Shown: piece after piece, positions 61,892 through 64,000 of the stretch | Layout: each line of letters starts with the position of its first letter | How positions within the stretch are numbered: the stretch's first letter is position 1 | From: Actinomadura hibisca NBRC 15177 | GTDB taxonomy: Bacteria; Actinomycetota; Actinomycetes; Streptosporangiales; Streptosporangiaceae | Direction of reading: 5' to 3' | Assembly (NCBI RefSeq): GCF_001552635.1 | Contig: NZ_BCRO01000037.1 | Span: 52,305 to 116,304 of the forward strand | Length of the DNA: 64,000 nucleotides | Program-made: the position numbers and the translations under genes | The notes under the pieces: model-generated | The model's database searches: none | Told to the model about the DNA's origin: nothing | What the model saw: only the letters and a program-made list of their open reading frames with translations

Positions 61892-61905
61892 GTGATGCAC
61901 ATCAC
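61892..61905. promoter_or_regulatory. Candidate Crp-type operator
   Basis: GTGATGCACATCAC: perfect 5-bp arms GTGAT/ATCAC over 4 bp, matching the GTGA-N6-TCAC form of Crp-family sites. It lies in the divergent region, upstream of a TAACGT (-10-like, 61939-61944) for cspA. Confidence 0.4.
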
Positions 61906-61978
61906 GCAGCGTGTTCGCCCTCGGCGTCGCGAGCGTGGTAACGTAGGGGGCAGTTGCGGTTCCCATGGACTCTTGTGT

Positions 61979-62014
61979 GCGCCTGCGGTCTTCCCCCAGG
62001 CGCTTTTTGTTTTT
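61979..62014 (+). terminator. Intrinsic terminator in the cspA leader
   Basis: 7-bp GC stem GCGCCTG/CAGGCGC (61979-61985 with 61997-62003, 11-nt loop) followed immediately by TTTTTGTTTTT, as good an intrinsic terminator as any in this window. No upstream plus-strand gene needs it: the gene to the left is on the other strand. It therefore most likely lies in the cspA transcript leader as an attenuator. Confidence 0.8.
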
Positions 62015-62037
62015 CTGGGCTCGATCGCGACGGCTCC

Positions 62038-62058
62038 GGGTCCGCACGGTGCGGACCC
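62038..62058 (+). promoter_or_regulatory. Second leader hairpin before cspA ribosome site
   Basis: GGGTCCGCA paired with TGCGGACCC (9-bp stem, CGG loop), ending 8 bp before the ribosome site AAGGAG (62067-62072). It could present or mask the start region depending on temperature. Confidence 0.55.
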
Positions 62059-62079
62059 GCTGTCTGAAGGAGACGCATC

Positions 62080-62283
62080 ATCGCTACTGGCACCGTCAAG
62101 TGGTTCAACGCTGAAAAGGGCTTCGGCTTCATCGAGCAGGACGGCGGCGGCCCCGACGTGTTCGCCCACTACTCCAACATCGCCACCCAGGGCTTCCGCG
62201 AGCTCCAGGACGGCCAGAAGGTGACCTTCGACGTCACCCAGGGCCAGAAGGGCCCGCAGGCGGAGAACATCGTTCCCGCCTGA
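62080..62283 (+). CDS. Cold-shock protein CspA-like, apparent ATC start
   Basis: 67-residue cold-shock domain protein, the exact family length, single-stranded RNA/DNA chaperone with RNP motifs KGFGFI and VFAHY. The reading frame opens ATC-GCT-ACT-GGC (M/I-A-T-G-T-V-K-W-F-N), where relatives start ATG-GCN. AAGGAG lies 7 bases before this ATC. No ATG, GTG or TTG exists in frame upstream between the ribosome site and this codon. ATC start codons are known in infC-type genes. A frameshift or an assembly error is unlikely because the rest is perfect. The protein-coding assignment is certain; the start codon is the unusual part. Confidence 0.9.
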   Translation: MATGTVKWFNAEKGFGFIEQDGGGPDVFAHYSNIATQGFRELQDGQKVTFDVTQGQKGPQAENIVPA

Positions 62284-62301
62284 CCCACCCAGGGTCAGTA
62301 G

Positions 62302-62343
62302 GTGCACGGCGGGCCCCCGTTGAGGTCGTGGCCCGCCGCGCAC
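62302..62343 (+). terminator. Hairpin after cspA
   Basis: Imperfect GC-rich stem (62302-62315 with 62330-62343, one mismatch) 18 bp after the cspA stop. Likely reduces read-through into the helicase gene; the two could still be partly co-transcribed. Confidence 0.5.
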
Positions 62344-62524
62344 CCGCCCCGCCTCGCTCCGCGAGGCCATCCCGGCGCACTCGTCCGAGACCGCGCCCGG
62401 CGCTCCCGCATCCGGTGAGCGCACCGATCACCAGGCTCGTTCTTGTGACCTCTCCTCCCGCTCCCGCGCGCCGGGTCCGGTGGTGGAGCACTCCTCGAAA
62501 CGTGCCATTCGAGGAAGGTCCTTG

Positions 62525-64000
62525 ATGACTTCTCGTTCGCAGCCTGCCCGCAGGCGCTCCTCGCGGCCCCGCTCCGGCGGCGGCCGCTCCTCCTCCGCCT
62601 CGCGCCCCGTCCAGCAGGGCGGCGAGTTCGCGATGCCGGAGAGCCGTACCCCCGCCCTGCCCGCGGTCGCCTCGTTCGCCGAGCTGGGCATGCCGCGCGA
62701 GCTGCTGGCCACGCTGACCGCGCAGGGCGTCACCGAGCCGTTCCCCATCCAGGGCGCGACGCTCCCCAACACCCTCGCCGGGCGCGACGCGCTCGGCCGC
62801 GGCCGCACCGGCTCCGGCAAGACGCTGGCCTTCGGCCTGGCGGTGTTGTCCCGGCTCGCCGGGCGGCGCGCCGAGCCGACCCGCCCGCTGGCGCTGGTGC
62901 TGGTCCCGACCCGCGAGCTGGCCACCCAGGTCACCACCGCGCTCCAGCCGTACGCCGACGCCGTGAAGCTGCGCACCGCGACCGTGGTCGGCGGCCTGTC
63001 CATCGGCCGCCAGTCGCAGGCGCTGCGGCGCGGCGCCGAGGTGGTCGTGGCGACGCCCGGCCGGCTCGCCGACCTGATCGACCGGCGCGACTGCGACCTG
63101 TCCCAGGTCGAGATCACCGTGCTGGACGAGGCCGACCAGATGGCCGACATGGGCTTCCTGCCGCAGGTCACGCGCCTGCTGGAGCAGGTGCGCCCCGGCG
63201 GGCAGCGCATGTTGTTCTCCGCCACCCTGGACCGCAACGTCGACCGCCTGGTGCGGCGCTTCCTGGACGACCCGGTGACCCACTCGGTGGACCCGTCGGC
63301 GGGCGCGGTCACCACGATGGAGCACCACCTGCTGCACGTCGGCGACGCCGACAAGTTCGCGGTGACCGCCGAGATCGGCGCCCGCGAGGGCCGCACGATC
63401 ATGTTCGTCGGCATGAAGCACGCCGCCGACCGATTGGCCCGCAAGCTGCTGCGCGAGGGCGTGCGGGCGGCGGCGCTGCACGGCGGCAAGAGCCAGCCGC
63501 AGCGCGACCGCACGCTGGCGCAGTTCAAGGACGGCCAGGTGACGGTGCTGGTGGCGACCAACGTCGCCGCGCGCGGCATCCACGTGGACGGCCTGGACCT
63601 GGTCCTCAACGTGGACCCGCCCACCGACCCCAAGGACTACCTGCACCGCGGCGGCCGCACCGCCCGCGCCGGTGAGTCCGGCACGGTGGTCACCCTGGTG
63701 CTGCCCGAGCAGCGCCGCGAGACCGACCGCATGATCTCCGACGCGGGCATCCGCCCGTCGGTGGCGACCGTGCGGCCCGGCGACGCGGAGCTCGCGACGG
63801 TGACCGGCGCGCGGACCCCGTCCGGCGAGCCGGTCGTGATCCCCGTCCCGGTGAAGGCGGCCCCGGCCGCCGCCCCGGCGGAGCGCTCGCAGTCGCGGCG
63901 CGGCGGCTCGTCGGGCCGTCGCCGTCGCGGTGGTGGCGGCGGTAACGGCGGCGCAGCGCACAGCCCGTCGCGCGGCGCGGCTCCCGCCGCCGGTCGCGGC
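62525..64000 (+). CDS. DEAD-box RNA helicase (3' end cut by window)
   Basis: 492 residues visible. Basic Arg/Ser N-terminus, then motifs Q (FPIQGATLPNTLAG), I (GRTGSGKTLAF), Ia (PTRELATQV), II (VLDEADQM), III (SATL), IV (MFVGMKHAADRL), V (VATNVAARGIHVDGLDLVLN) and VI (HRGGRTARAGESG). The end is Arg/Gly-rich, probably RNA-binding, and runs off the window. ATG 62525 has GAGGAAGG upstream. Its position after cspA suggests joint unwinding of RNA at low temperature. Confidence 0.93.
   Translation, partial: MTSRSQPARRRSSRPRSGGGRSSSASRPVQQGGEFAMPESRTPALPAVASFAELGMPRELLATLTAQGVTEPFPIQGATLPNTLAGRDALGRGRTGSGKTLAFGLAVLSRLAGRRAEPTRPLALVLVPTRELATQVTTALQPYADAVKLRTATVVGGLSIGRQSQALRRGAEVVVATPGRLADLIDRRDCDLSQVEITVLDEADQMADMGFLPQVTRLLEQVRPGGQRMLFSATLDRNVDRLVRRFLDDPVTHSVDPSAGAVTTMEHHLLHVGDADKFAVTAEIGAREGRTIMFVGMKHAADRLARKLLREGVRAAALHGGKSQPQRDRTLAQFKDGQVTVLVATNVAARGIHVDGLDLVLNVDPPTDPKDYLHRGGRTARAGESGTVVTLVLPEQRRETDRMISDAGIRPSVATVRPGDAELATVTGARTPSGEPVVIPVPVKAAPAAAPAERSQSRRGGSSGRRRRGGGGGNGGAAHSPSRGAAPAAGRG

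Overview
The window is from a very GC-rich, Gram-positive filamentous actinomycete. A multi-domain chaplin gene, DUF397/XRE regulator pairs, DUF574 methyltransferase, SigE-family sigma factor, PucR-regulated proline dehydrogenase and TopA with repeated GRFGPY C-terminal motifs all point that way. The chaplin architecture and the MoxR/VWA cassette suggest Streptosporangiales (Thermomonosporaceae/Actinomadura-like) rather than Streptomyces, but that placement is inference. Nearly all DNA has chromosomal actinomycete composition; the clear exception is about 12.9-16.2 kb, which is much more AT-rich.

Layout. 0-8.4 kb: topA (truncated by the window start), a DUF5703 protein, an eight-repeat chaplin, a secreted partner protein and an M20 peptidase. 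8.46-17.16 kb: tRNA-Leu(GAG) followed by an island bounded by a 15-bp direct repeat of the tRNA 3' end. It carries a kinase-like (APH fold) gene, DUF397 and small ORFs, a zinc-ribbon XRE/TPR regulator, a GNAT acetyltransferase and a low-GC two-gene module: a small helical protein plus a P-loop NTPase with Sel1/TPR repeats. The two proteins share a Gln/Gly motif at the C-terminus of one and the N-terminus of the other. No integrase is visible. 17.5-23.5 kb: GH84 hexosaminidase, DUF4383, a membrane M28 peptidase, DUF6766, a lipoprotein. 23.9-29.8 kb: STAS protein, an OmpR two-component system and the divergent lipoprotein/adaptor/ABC exporter operon it probably controls through a 26.13-kb operator. 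30-33 kb: hypothetical protein, MHS-family transporter, DUF574 methyltransferase. 33.6-40.9 kb: a five-gene SWIM-like/unknown/VWA/MoxR/DUF5682 operon. 40.9-48 kb: sigma/anti-sigma-like pair, SGNH hydrolase, SurE, PfkB kinase, SRPBCC, DsbA-like, glycosylase-family protein, YceI. 48.2-55 kb: XRE regulator, a histidine kinase with a degenerate second kinase copy, LuxR response regulator and a MacB/FtsX-like ABC exporter. 55-61.5 kb: secreted esterase, DUF6745 operon, proline dehydrogenase with divergent PucR regulator, lipase-like hydrolase. 61.6-64 kb: a cold-shock module of CspA and a DEAD-box helicase (cut by the window end).

The most interesting items are: (1) the island-borne pair that looks like a bacterial NLR with a prion-like amyloid-signalling partner, probably an abortive-infection or cell-death system; (2) the cspA gene, which appears to start at ATC and has an intrinsic terminator plus a second hairpin in its leader; (3) the eight-domain chaplin; (4) the tandem pseudokinase-kinase sensor; and (5) the MoxR/VWA cassette. 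All family names come from reading motifs by eye; no database search was possible.
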